Below are positions 42,303-51,050 of a stretch of DNA of 52,066 nucleotides, one piece after another (within the stretch, counting starts at the first letter, position 1; the number at the start of each line of letters is the position of its first letter). The translations under genes and the position numbers were made by a program. This DNA is from Sphingopyxis sp. (GTDB taxonomy: Bacteria; Pseudomonadota; Alphaproteobacteria; Sphingomonadales; Sphingomonadaceae). The notes under the pieces are model-generated. The model was given only the letters and a program-made list of their open reading frames with translations, did no database searches and had not been told where the DNA came from. Where the stretch lies: assembly GCA_015657575.1 (NCBI GenBank), contig JACDQN010000185.1:1-52066 (forward strand). The letters are read 5' to 3'.

Positions 42303-44095
42303 GCCCCAGCTCCCTTCGCTTCATATCGAGGCGGGCCGGCCTTGGGCGGCGCGCCATTGGGAGCGGCCTTGCCGGGCGGAATCGCTCGCCGGCTCCCTGT
42401 CATTTCGGCAACCACTGTCCGCGCATCGCCGAACTTCGCCACCTGCCCGTCCATCAGCAGCAGAATCTTGTCGGCGAGTTCGAGCAGGTTAGACCGGTGC
42501 GAGACGATGATCGTCGTCATGTTCAGCGCCTTGAGCTTCTTCAGCGTCGCGAGCAGCGCGGCATCGCCGCGCGCGTCGAGGCTGGCGTTGGGTTCGTCGA
42601 GGACGATCAGCGGCGGCAATCCGAACAGCGCCCGCGCGAGTCCGACCCGCTGGCGCTGTCCGCCCGACAGCTGATGCCCGCCGTCGGTCAGCACGCAGTC
42701 ATAGCCGCCGTCGAGATGCAGGATCATGTCGTGACAGTCGGCGAGCTTGGCGGCGGCGATGACGTCGGCGTCGCTCGCACCAGGACGAAAGCGGGCGATA
42801 TTCTCGCGTATCGTTCCGGGAAGAAGCTCGACGTCCTGCGGCAGATAGCCGACGTTGGGGCCGAAGTCGCTGCGCATCCAGTCGAAGGTGTCGGCGCCGT
42901 CGAGGCGGACATGCCCCGAACTCGGCTTGAGCACGCCGACCAGAAGCCGCGACAGCGTCGTCTTGCCCGACGCCGACGGCCCGACGATCGCCAGCGTGTT
43001 GCCGGCGCCGATCGCGAAGCTGACATTCTTCAGGATCGCGCCCTTCACGTTCGGCGCGAAAAAGGTCAGCCCCTCGATCGCCATAGCGCCCGTCGGCTTG
43101 GGCAGCGACATCTGCGACGGTCGCGCGTCGGGCAGGTCGCAAAAGCGCGACAGGCGCCGCAGGCTCTCGCGCGCCAGCACGAACTGCTTCCAATAGCTCA
43201 TCGCGGCTTCGATCGGCGCGAGCAGCCGCGCGACCAGGATCGACCCGGCGATCATCGCGCCGCCGGTCAGTTGCTGATCGAGGATCAACAGCGCGCCGAT
43301 CCCCAGCAGCGCGATCTGGACGATGTTGCGGATGAACTTCATCCAGGCGAGCAATTTGCTCGACTGGAACTGCGTCCGGTCGACCGCTTCGGTTTCGACG
43401 AAATAACGTTCGGACCAGTGCGCCACCGTATCCTTCGCCATGCCCATGGCGTCGATGACCTCGCTGTTGCGCACCAGCGATTCGGCATATTGCATATTGC
43501 TGGCCGCGAGCGCCTGCGCCTCGCCGATCGCCGTCCGCGTCAGCCGTTCATTGTACCAGGTCAGCCCGAAAAGCGTCGCGGCGCCGATCGTCGAGATCAG
43601 CCCGAAAACGGGGTGAAGCAGATAGACGACGACGAGATAGAGCGGCACCCACAGCATATCGACGACGCTGAACACCGTCGGGCTCGAGATGAAATTCTTG
43701 ACCTGCGACAGTTCGCGCAGCGCCTCGAGCCGCGTCGCGGGCGCGATCAGTCGTTGCTCGAGCGAACGGATGAGCAGCGTCGGTCCGAGCTGCTGCGCCA
43801 TCCAGGTGCCGACGCGGTTCGCCGCCTGCTGGCGTACGCCGTCGAGCACCGCCCCAAGGCCGATCGCCAGCGAGATCGCGAGCGCCAGAAAGAAGAGCGT
43901 ATCCTTGCTCTGGCTCGTCAGGACGCGGTCGAAGACCTGCATCATGTAAAGCGACATGGCGAGCGCCGCCATGTTGGTGATCATCGAGAAGAAAATCAGC
44001 TGGAGCGCGATCCCGCGTTGTGGCAGCAGCATCGCCTTGAGCGGATTGGTGGTCTTTGCCGACCCGCGCGGCACGACGAGAGCGTTGAGCGCCAT
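42299..44095 (-). CDS. Type I secretion ABC transporter ATPase (PrtD/LapB-like)
   Basis: 598 residues. Membrane domain with six helices (about residues 20-300), then an ATPase domain with Walker A GPSASGKTT, signature LSGGQRQRVGLARAL, Walker B LIVLDEPNASLD and H-loop VSHRSN. There is no N-terminal C39 peptidase or peptidase-like domain, which fits exporters of RTX proteins with an uncleaved C-terminal signal (PrtD group). The ATG at 44095 lies one base past the LuxR stop. The tail is Pro/Gly/Lys-rich. Confidence 0.93.
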   Translation of the reverse strand: MALNALVVPRGSAKTTNPLKAMLLPQRGIALQLIFFSMITNMAALAMSLYMMQVFDRVLTSQSKDTLFFLALAISLAIGLGAVLDGVRQQAANRVGTWMAQQLGPTLLIRSLEQRLIAPATRLEALRELSQVKNFISSPTVFSVVDMLWVPLYLVVVYLLHPVFGLISTIGAATLFGLTWYNERLTRTAIGEAQALAASNMQYAESLVRNSEVIDAMGMAKDTVAHWSERYFVETEAVDRTQFQSSKLLAWMKFIRNIVQIALLGIGALLILDQQLTGGAMIAGSILVARLLAPIEAAMSYWKQFVLARESLRRLSRFCDLPDARPSQMSLPKPTGAMAIEGLTFFAPNVKGAILKNVSFAIGAGNTLAIVGPSASGKTTLSRLLVGVLKPSSGHVRLDGADTFDWMRSDFGPNVGYLPQDVELLPGTIRENIARFRPGASDADVIAAAKLADCHDMILHLDGGYDCVLTDGGHQLSGGQRQRVGLARALFGLPPLIVLDEPNASLDARGDAALLATLKKLKALNMTTIIVSHRSNLLELADKILLLMDGQVAKFGDARTVVAEMTGSRRAIPPGKAAPNGAPPKAGPPRYEAKGAGA

Positions 44096-44096
44096 A

Positions 44097-45305
44097 TTAG
44101 CGATCCTGGACGAGCGAGCTGTCGGCGGCATGAAGCGGCAGGACGAGGCCCGAGATCAGGCCCGCGAGTTCCATCTGCCGATGGACGCCCAGCTTGGCGC
44201 GGACGCGCTTCAGATAGGTGCGCGCCGTCTCTTCGGACAGGCCGCAGCCCTCCGCTGCATTGCCCAGGCTGCTCGACCGCAGGAAATGGCCGAGGAAACG
44301 CTGTTCGGACGGCAGCAAACCCAGCGCCTCGAGCAGCGGGCGCGGCGCATCGACCTTGCCCGGCCCCATGATGATGACCATCGCGCAGCGGGCGCCGCCC
44401 TGCGAGCGCGACCGCGCCGAAATCACATGCGCGAGGCGCCAGTCGCCGTTGCGGCAGTCAAGGCGGAAAACATCCTCGACCGGCGCGTCGGCGGTCGCGG
44501 CGCGCCGGATGCTTTCGCGCAGCTGCTTCGCCTGCTGCGGGTCGGCCGCGATGATCGCGCCGTCGACCGCGCGGATCAGCCATTTGCGCTGTTCGACCAG
44601 CGCGGCCGCCGCGCTGTTCAGGAACAGCGGCTGGCCGTCGGCCGACAGCAAGGCCATCGAAAGTGAGACGCGATCGAACATCGCCTCGAGCATCGCCGAA
44701 CGCCGCGACTGCCGCGCAAGCTGCGCGACGCCGATCGCCGAATCGGCGAGCAGCGGTGCGATGAGCTGCAGCGAACAGCCTTCCTGTTCGGCAAAGCGCC
44801 CGCAGCCGCTGCGCCGGAAGAACAGCGCCTGGATCGTCGCGCCGTTGCGCTTCATCTGGATCGCGATGCCGCAGTCATAAGTGTGCGGCATGCCGCCGCC
44901 GACGGGATCGGACGACAGCGACGCGCTGGCCGTCCCCGCCGCATCGGCGGCGGAAATCTGGAATTGATGCGTCGAAATCTCGCCGATGCGCTGCCACAAC
45001 CGTCCGGCCAGCGTCATCAGCGCGTCGATCGCGCGCGGGTCGCCGCGCGCCTCGTCGAGCCCGATCAGAAAGGCGTGCCGCTGCGGCACCCCGCCGGGCA
45101 GCGCGACGGTCAGGATCGCCGAAACAATGTCGAATTGCGCGAGATAATCGTACCAGACCTTGCGCGTGTTCGCCGCGACGTCGGTGACGCGCGCTTCGCG
45201 CAGACCGGCGTCGTCGGCGCTGAATTCGCTCGTGTCGCCATAAGTGTCGCCGACGTCATAACCCGCGTCGGCGTACAGCGTCGAAAGCTCCATATCCGAA
45301 GACAT
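44097..45305 (-). CDS. LuxR-family regulator at the head of the type I secretion operon
   Basis: 402 residues. C-terminal LuxR-type HTH (LGLLPSEQRFLGHFLRSSSL, then CGLSEETARTYLKRVRAKLG). The middle contains a PAS-like segment (AMLEAMFDRVSLSMALLSAD, GQPLFLNSAAAALVEQR), and the first 200 residues form an unrecognised sensor region. GGGGGGA lies 4 bases before the ATG at 45305. First gene of the LuxR-ABC-HlyD-Omp85 unit and divergent from tolC and the RTX gene, so it likely controls the whole secretion locus (inference). Confidence 0.83.
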   Translation of the reverse strand: MSSDMELSTLYADAGYDVGDTYGDTSEFSADDAGLREARVTDVAANTRKVWYDYLAQFDIVSAILTVALPGGVPQRHAFLIGLDEARGDPRAIDALMTLAGRLWQRIGEISTHQFQISAADAAGTASASLSSDPVGGGMPHTYDCGIAIQMKRNGATIQALFFRRSGCGRFAEQEGCSLQLIAPLLADSAIGVAQLARQSRRSAMLEAMFDRVSLSMALLSADGQPLFLNSAAAALVEQRKWLIRAVDGAIIAADPQQAKQLRESIRRAATADAPVEDVFRLDCRNGDWRLAHVISARSRSQGGARCAMVIIMGPGKVDAPRPLLEALGLLPSEQRFLGHFLRSSSLGNAAEGCGLSEETARTYLKRVRAKLGVHRQMELAGLISGLVLPLHAADSSLVQDR

Positions 45306-45672
45306 CTGGTCCCCCCATGAAACACCGGCCCCGAAAACGGGACCCGACCCGCAACGGGAAAATGCATGCGCGACCATGATGTCCGGCGCGGCGTCCCAGG
45401 TACGGACGGAACGCGCGCGCCGGGCCGGGATTGTTGAGCTTGTCTGCCCCGACCCTAGCTGCCGATTGATGTGAATCCCTCGATAGCGCCGCCTGCCGCA
45501 CGAGCCGCAGGAGACATGCTAGGTCTATTTCGATTCGGCCGATGGAGTCTATTATCCCCTCGGACATATCCGTTTGGGTAGTTTCCCCTCCTTCCCCTGC
45601 GCATTACTCTTCCCCCGCGAAGGCAAACATGGCGTCGCGCTGAAATCCCAGGCGGTTCAGGAGGGGCGGAAA
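45306..45672. promoter_or_regulatory. Divergent promoter region between LuxR operon and tolC
   Basis: About 370 bases without a gene, containing pyrimidine-rich stretches (TTTCCCCTCCTTCCCCTG) and two TCTATT repeats near 45535-45552. It must hold the promoters of both units and is the natural place for LuxR operators, but no clear palindrome stands out. An in-frame ATG at 45574 could extend tolC by 33 residues. Confidence 0.4.
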
Positions 45673-47237
45673 GTGCAGAAATTATCGGTTTCGCGGGCGT
45701 TCGCGGTCGGCGCATGCTGCTCGGCGATGGCGGTTGCGATCGGCGCGACTCCGGCGACCGCGCAGGTCGCCCCGACCTACAATGCGCCGTCGAGCAGCAT
45801 GGCGGGGCTCGCGCGCAACGTCGTCGAAGCCAACCCCGACATCGTCGCGCAGCGCCAGCAGGTCCGAATCGCCCAGGCCCGGCTGGAGGCGGCCGACGCC
45901 GGCTATCTTCCGACGATCCAGGCCAACGGGCTCGTCCAGCGGCGCGAGATCGACGTCAAGAAGGGCGGCCAGGGCGACGCCGAATTCACCGCGGGCGAGG
46001 CGTCGGTCGAGGCGCGGCTGCGCTTTTATGACGGCAACCGCACCTATAATTCGGTCAAGATCGCCAAGGCCGAACTGGCGTCGGCGCAGGCGACGCTCGA
46101 CGCCACGATATCCGACACGCTGCTCGAATTGCTGACGAGCGCGGCGGACATCCACCTCAACCGGAAGGTGCTCGAATATTCGCAGGCACAGAGCGACGCG
46201 ATCGGCGAACAGCTGCGCGCCACCTCGCGCCGGCTCGAATTCGGCGAAGCGACGCGCACCGACGAGGATCTCGCCCGCGCGCGCTCGCGACGTCCGAGGC
46301 CGGCGTGCTCGCCGCGACCGAGCAGCTCAGCGTCACCGGCTATCGCTTCCGAAGCGTCAGCGGGCTTTCGGGGACGACCGCTCCGCCGCTGCCCGCGCTC
46401 GCGCCGATGCCCGGCTCGCTGGGCGACGCACAGCGGATCGCGGCGGAAACCGCACCCCGGCTCCGCGCGGCGCGGCTCAACGCTCAGGCCGGGAAAAGCG
46501 GCGTGCATTTCGCGTCGGGTGCGCTGTTGCCGCAACTCGATGCGGTGAGCGGCTATGAATATCTCACCGGCGGGGTCGCCAACCTCTTCACGGGCAAGCT
46601 GCCCAACGATCGTTCGGCGCTTTATTACGGCCTCGAACTCAGCGTCCCGATCTTCCAGCCGCGCGACCATGCCGAGATTCGGCGCGCCCGCGCCGTCCGC
46701 GACCAGCGGCTGGCACAGACCGATGTCGCGGTGCGCACGGTCGCCGAAGAGGTCGGCGGCAGCTGGGCGCAATGGCAGTCGGCGAAAAATACGATCGTCG
46801 CTGCCGAAGCCGCGGTCGCCGCGACCGAACAGGCGGCCGAGGGAATCAAGAAGGAGGCGGTCGGCGGCAACCGTACGCTGACGGACGTCCTCAACGCACA
46901 GAACGAGCTGCTCACCGCGCGCGTCACGCTGGAGCGCGCGCATCGCAACGAATTCGTCGCACGGGCGAGCCTGCTTGCGGCGATCGGCCGACTCGATACC
47001 GCCGCAGTGCTTGAAGGCCGCGGCGGCGGCAGCGCCCCCGTCGCGCGTCCTGGCACTTCGGCGCTGGGGCATCCGGTCATCGCCGCAACGCACAATGCCG
47101 GGTTGCCGGCCAGCGGCGCGGCGCGCCCGGAGCAGTCGCTGCTCGGCCGCGACACGAAGCTCGCCAGCAGCGCGGCGCCGCAAGCAACCGACCCCCGCCG
47201 GCCGGGGGCATCGGCCCTGGGACGCAAGATCGACTAG
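45673..47237 (+). CDS. TolC-family outer-membrane channel of the type I secretion system, frame broken by a 1-base deletion near 46283
   Basis: About 521 residues when repaired. Signal peptide (SMAVAIGATPATAQ-like end), then the TolC double repeat: ARNVVEANPDIVAQRQQVRI with LRFYDGNRTYNSVKIAKAEL, and in the second half LYYGLELSVPIFQPRDHAEI with GNRTLTDVLNAQNELLTARV. The slip is in GCGCGCTCGCGACG; sequence continues as LATSEAGVLAATEQLSVTGY. The last 70 residues form a low-complexity tail with three SALG/SLLG motifs. The GTG at 45673 follows GGGGCGGA; ATG at 45574 is the alternative. Confidence 0.87.
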
Positions 47238-47505
47238 AAACGGCGCAGGCGTCGAAAACCCGTGTAGCGGCCGCCCGGGATCCGGTGCGGTCCGGCGCGA
47301 TTCGCCGCTTGGCCATGGCACCGCCGATCGCGCGCAACTGCCCCAAAACGAACCACATCAAAAAATCGTCGGCCATGTCCCCATGCAGGAATATTCGGCC
47401 CCCTGCCCCCGCCATATCCAATGATCATGGCCTTGTAATCGCACGGCCATCGGGGTGTGCCGACGAAAGTGCATCCACTCGACCAGAAACGAAGAGGATA
47501 GCGAA
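47238..47505. other. Region between tolC and the RTX gene
   Basis: About 270 bases with no convincing gene. Its 3' end carries the AGAGGA ribosome-binding site of the RTX gene. No terminator with a T-tract follows tolC, so read-through into the RTX gene is possible, though the length leaves room for a separate promoter. Confidence 0.35.
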
Positions 47506-49677
47506 ATGCCAACTGTTACTCCTTCAAACGCACCGACTGCTGCAAAGACTGCAACAGCTCGCGGTCAGGTGCTGGGTACGAACGCGGTCGATTTCATCGA
47601 CCTGAATGCGATCACCACCACCGCCAATCTGCCGTACAATGCGCGCGGCAATAACGGCAACGACACGGTATACGGCAATAATTTCGACAACGACCTGTAT
47701 GGCGATGCCGGCGACGACAATGTCATCGGCCGCAGCGGCAATGATCGCGTCGACGGGGGCGCGGGCAACGACACGCTGATCGGCGACCAGGCATCGTTCG
47801 TCGTCGTCGGGCCGGGCAATGTCGTCTATACCGGGATCGACAATGGTGCAGCCGACGGCAACGACACGTTGCTCGGCGGGGCCGGCAACGACACCGCATG
47901 GGGCGGCGGCGGAAACGACTTTATCCGCGGCGATGCCGGCAACGACACGCTGAACGGCCAGTCGGGCGATGACCGTATCGAAGGCAGTGCCGGCGACGAC
48001 GTCATCGATGGCGGCGCGGGACAGGACAATCTGTTCGGCGGCACCGAAACCGACGTCATCAACGGCGGCACCGGCGACGACTATATCGAAGGCGGCACCA
48101 ATACCAATGGCCGCGACGATATCGACGGCGGTGACGGCAACGACGTGATCTTCGGCGACAATGGTCCCGGCCGCAAAGGTCCCGAATATGCCTATAACCA
48201 GAGCGGCTATAACCCGGGCAACGGCCATGGCGACGACATCTTCGCCGGTGAAGGCGACGACCAGGTCTTCGGCCAGGGCGGCAATGACTTCATCGACGGC
48301 TGGACGGGCGACGACCTTCTCTGGGGCGATGACGGCAACGACACCATCCTCGGCTGGACCGGCTACGACCACATCGACGGCGGCGAGGGCGACGACGCGC
48401 TGTACGGCGAAGACGGCGATGACGAGATCAACGGCGACGCGGGCAACGACCTGATTCGTGGCGGCGCGGGCCTCGACTTCGTGCAGGGCGGCGCCGACGA
48501 TGACAACATCGGCGGCGACGGTGGCGATGACACGCTGAACGGCAACGACGGCGACGACCTCGTCAACGGCGACGGCGGCGACGACTTGATCGCCGGTCAG
48601 ATCGGCAACGACACGCTGAACGGCGGTGACGGCAACGACACCATCACCGGTAACGGCGAGCAAGCGCCCTATGATCCGGCCGACCCCGCGTTCGAAGACG
48701 CCGACACCATCTCGGGCGGCGACGGCGACGACACGCTGAACGGCAACGAAGGCAATGACGTCGTCAACGGCGACGCCGGCAACGACTTCGTCAGCGGTGA
48801 CGAAGGCAACGACAATCTGTCGGGCGGCGACGATGACGACTATGTCACCGGCGGCGCGGGCAATGACGTTGCGGCCGGCAACGACGGCAACGACAGCGTC
48901 TATGGCGACGCCGGCAACGACAATCTGTCGGGCGGCGACGGCAACGACTTCGTGTCGGGCGGCGTCGGCAACGACGTGGCATCGGGCGATGACGGCAACG
49001 ACACCGTGACCGGCGGGCTCGGGGCCGACACCCTCTATGGCGGTGACGGCGACGACTTCCTCGACGGCGACAACTTCGACGATGCGGTCACCGGCGGGAA
49101 CGACACCATGTCCGGTGGCGCCGGCTTCGACTTCATGCAAGGCGGTGGCGGTAACGACGTCATGGACGGCGGCGACGACGACGATACGATGTATGGCGAT
49201 CGTGGCAACGACACCATGCTCGGCGGCGCCGGCGACGACTATATCGAAGGCGAATCGGGCAACGACACCATCACCGGTGGCGAAGGCAACGACCGCATGT
49301 CGGGCGGCGCCGGGAAGGACCTGTTCCGGTTCGACTCGACCGATACCTCGCCCGGATTTGGTGACGACGTGATCGAATCGCCGCTCGGCGGTCTCGATTT
49401 CAACCTCGCCAACCGCGATACGCTGGTCTTCGACGTCGATGCGGGCTTCGACCCCGAAAACGACATCGTCGTGCTGACGGCGGACTGGGACGGCGACGGC
49501 GATGCGCTCGACGTCCTCGTCGCAACCGCGGCCGGCAGCGTCCTGCTCGAGGACTTCTGGCAAGGGGCTTCGGCGCCGATCCAAGCGCTCGCAGCAGCTG
49601 GCGCCTACGACTCGGTGGCGGCGATCAACACCTACAGCCAGGGCAATGGCAGCTACGACATGATCACGTTCGTCTGA
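47506..49677 (+). CDS. RTX calcium-binding repeat protein, likely type I secretion substrate
   Basis: 723 residues. Apart from the first 45 and last 115, the protein consists of RTX nonapeptides of the type GGxGxDxxx (for example GGAGNDTLIGD and GGDGNDTITGN), several dozen in all, interrupted by short loops near residues 110 and 230. No lipase, protease or toxin domain is visible. The last 115 residues (ending SYDMITFV) form the likely uncleaved export signal. It binds calcium and folds outside the cell as stacked beta-rolls. AGAGGA precedes the ATG; a strong terminator follows. Linked to its own ABC/HlyD/TolC genes. Role could be adhesin or S-layer/matrix protein (inference). Confidence 0.9.
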   Translation: MPTVTPSNAPTAAKTATARGQVLGTNAVDFIDLNAITTTANLPYNARGNNGNDTVYGNNFDNDLYGDAGDDNVIGRSGNDRVDGGAGNDTLIGDQASFVVVGPGNVVYTGIDNGAADGNDTLLGGAGNDTAWGGGGNDFIRGDAGNDTLNGQSGDDRIEGSAGDDVIDGGAGQDNLFGGTETDVINGGTGDDYIEGGTNTNGRDDIDGGDGNDVIFGDNGPGRKGPEYAYNQSGYNPGNGHGDDIFAGEGDDQVFGQGGNDFIDGWTGDDLLWGDDGNDTILGWTGYDHIDGGEGDDALYGEDGDDEINGDAGNDLIRGGAGLDFVQGGADDDNIGGDGGDDTLNGNDGDDLVNGDGGDDLIAGQIGNDTLNGGDGNDTITGNGEQAPYDPADPAFEDADTISGGDGDDTLNGNEGNDVVNGDAGNDFVSGDEGNDNLSGGDDDDYVTGGAGNDVAAGNDGNDSVYGDAGNDNLSGGDGNDFVSGGVGNDVASGDDGNDTVTGGLGADTLYGGDGDDFLDGDNFDDAVTGGNDTMSGGAGFDFMQGGGGNDVMDGGDDDDTMYGDRGNDTMLGGAGDDYIEGESGNDTITGGEGNDRMSGGAGKDLFRFDSTDTSPGFGDDVIESPLGGLDFNLANRDTLVFDVDAGFDPENDIVVLTADWDGDGDALDVLVATAAGSVLLEDFWQGASAPIQALAAAGAYDSVAAINTYSQGNGSYDMITFV

Positions 49678-49727
49678 GGACAGGGCTCGTACGGGGGTCC
49701 ACTCCTCGCGCGAACCTCTGCAGACTG

Positions 49728-49758
49728 GAGGGCAGGCCACGGCCTGCCCTCTTTTTTT
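49728..49758 (+). terminator. Rho-independent terminator after the RTX gene
   Basis: GAGGGCAGGCC (49728-49738) pairs with GGCCTGCCCTC (49741-49751); the innermost pairs must open to form the loop. Seven T follow. Confidence 0.92.
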
Positions 49759-49828
49759 GGCGATTACATCCGTTGCAAACCCCAGTGCGGTGTGGGCTTC
49801 GGGGTGGGGAGTGGACGTTGCTTAGCTC

Positions 49829-49915
49829 GTCGCCCCCGCGAAGGCGGGGCCGCTGTCGGTTTATGCAACGCCATTGAGCAAGATAGCAAGCGGCCCCCGC
49901 CTTCGCGGGGGCGAC
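49829..49915. repeat. Long inverted repeat, REP/BIME-like
   Basis: Arms 49829-49854 and 49889-49915 are 26/27-base reverse complements differing by one G in a G-run, separated by 34 bases. Each arm is itself a small palindrome around CGCGAAGGCG (CCCCCGCGAAGGCGGGG), the style of extragenic palindromes scattered in alphaproteobacterial genomes. It lies between the RTX terminator and the end of the DUF606 gene, an intergenic site typical for such elements. Confidence 0.82.
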
Positions 49916-49940
49916 GGCTTGTTTCGCTCGATACCCGCCC

Positions 49941-50399
49941 TCACCCGGTGCGCCGCGCGAGCCAGACGCCGGCGATCATCAGCGCGATGCCGGCAACGCG
50001 TTTCCCGTCGATCGTCGAACGCAGCGCGCCGAACAGGGCGAAATGGTCGATCGCCGCGGCGCTGATCAACTGGCCGGCGAGCACGAAGAAGATCGCATTG
50101 CCGACGCCGAATTTGGGGGCGATGAAGGTCACGGCGATGACATAGAAGGCCACGAACAGTCCGCCGAAATAGAAGGGGGCCGGGATGTCCGAGGTGAAGC
50201 GGATCTGTCCGGCCGATCCCGTCAGCAGCGCACCCGCCGCCGCGATGAGGAAGGCGAGGCCGAACAGGATCGTCGACGCCGCCATCGGGGCGCCGAGCCG
50301 CGCGCCGAGCCCGCTGTTCAGCGCCGCGAGGATCGGGATGCCGACCCCGGTGAAAAACATGATGGTGGCGAAAGCGGGGGCGGCGTTGTTCGCGGTCAT
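49941..50399 (-). CDS. DMT-superfamily membrane protein, DUF606/YdcZ-like
   Basis: 152 residues with five likely membrane helices (FATIMFFTGVGIPILAALNS, ASTILFGLAFLIAAAGALLT, PFYFGGLFVAFYVIAVTFIA, GNAIFFVLAGQLISAAAIDH, VAGIALMIAGVWLARR). The pattern fits DUF606, a small half-size drug/metabolite-transporter family. The ATG has AGGAG at 8 bases and overlaps the tautomerase stop (ATGA). Last gene of a four-gene operon; it may export or import the compound handled by the other three proteins (inference). Confidence 0.8.
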   Translation of the reverse strand: MTANNAAPAFATIMFFTGVGIPILAALNSGLGARLGAPMAASTILFGLAFLIAAAGALLTGSAGQIRFTSDIPAPFYFGGLFVAFYVIAVTFIAPKFGVGNAIFFVLAGQLISAAAIDHFALFGALRSTIDGKRVAGIALMIAGVWLARRTG

Positions 50400-50629
50400 C
50401 GGCTGTTCTCCTGTCGGGCCGGTTCCTTCTCGCGCCCCGCACGATAGTCGAGGACGGGCAGCCCGCCGATCCCCCAATTTTCGAAATCGACCTCGTCGAT
50501 GGTGACGACGGTGGTCGCGGGATTCTTGCCGAGCACATCCTTGAGGAGATTTGTAACGCCCGCGATCAGCCTGGCCTTTTGTTCGGGCGCTGTTCCTTCG
50601 CGGGTGATTCGGATATTCACATAGGGCAT
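50396..50629 (-). CDS. 4-Oxalocrotonate tautomerase-family protein
   Basis: 77 residues. After Met removal the N-terminal Pro of PYVNIRITREG is the catalytic base of this superfamily. The rest (EQKARLIAGVTNLLKDVLGK, then TTVVTIDEVDFENWGIGGLP) fits the 4-OT/DmpI fold, including the conserved W-G-GG segment. An upstream in-frame ATG (50659) would bury the Pro and is rejected. Part of the operon with overlaps on the downstream side. Confidence 0.9.
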   Translation of the reverse strand: MPYVNIRITREGTAPEQKARLIAGVTNLLKDVLGKNPATTVVTIDEVDFENWGIGGLPVLDYRAGREKEPARQENSR

Positions 50630-50639
50630 GGGCGTTTCC

Positions 50640-51050
50640 TCAGGCGAAGGGTGTCGCAAATTCGATCCGGATGCCGCCGGGCATCGCGCAGATGAAATGA
50701 TGCGTCGTCGCGCCTTCGCGGATCGGTTCGGGATCGAATTCGATGACCGCGCCGGGGTGCCCCTGCACGCGCGCGAAGACGGTGCGCAGCGCGGCGAGGT
50801 CGGCGACGCCGAGCGCGAGATGATGGAGCCCGATATTGGTGCGGCGGTCGAACGGGGCGGCGGCGGCCGGATCGGCGACCTGCCACAAGGTCAGCAAGGT
50901 CGTGCCGTCCGACACGAAGATTGCGGGATAATCGGGCCGCTCGGCGGCGACGGCGAAGCCCAGCGCCTCGACGAAGAAATCGCGCGCCTCGGCGACGTCG
51001 CGGACGGCGAGACCGATGTGGTGGGCACCCTGCGTGAAAGCTGTCGTCAT
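50640..51050 (-). CDS. VOC (glyoxalase/dioxygenase fold) family protein
   Basis: 136 residues. Two betaalphabetabetabeta modules: GAHHIGLAVRDVAEARDFFV and IGLHHLALGVADLAALRTVF. Likely metal ligands are His in HHIGL and in HHLALGV, with Glu in IRIEFATPF at the end. It resembles glyoxalase/lactoylglutathione-lyase-like VOC proteins; substrate unknown. AAGGAAGACAG precedes the ATG at 51050, which overlaps the stop of the gene before it (ATGA). Confidence 0.86.
   Translation of the reverse strand: MTTAFTQGAHHIGLAVRDVAEARDFFVEALGFAVAAERPDYPAIFVSDGTTLLTLWQVADPAAAAPFDRRTNIGLHHLALGVADLAALRTVFARVQGHPGAVIEFDPEPIREGATTHHFICAMPGGIRIEFATPFA

Noticed and set aside
42497-44371. 624-codon plus-strand frame over the ABC transporter gene
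   Set aside because: Shadow frame in GC-rich DNA; the minus strand has all ABC motifs and operon context.
47640-49320. Regularly spaced DNA repeats that might suggest a CRISPR or tandem repeat array
   Set aside because: The periodicity is about 27 bases and matches nonapeptide RTX repeats in frame; no conserved repeat/unique spacer pattern exists.
47524-49740. 738-codon open frame antisense to the RTX gene
   Set aside because: It arises from the repeat codon use (GGC, GAC, AAC) of the RTX gene; the translation is a monotonous Val/Ala/Ile-rich repeat and has no ribosome-binding site.
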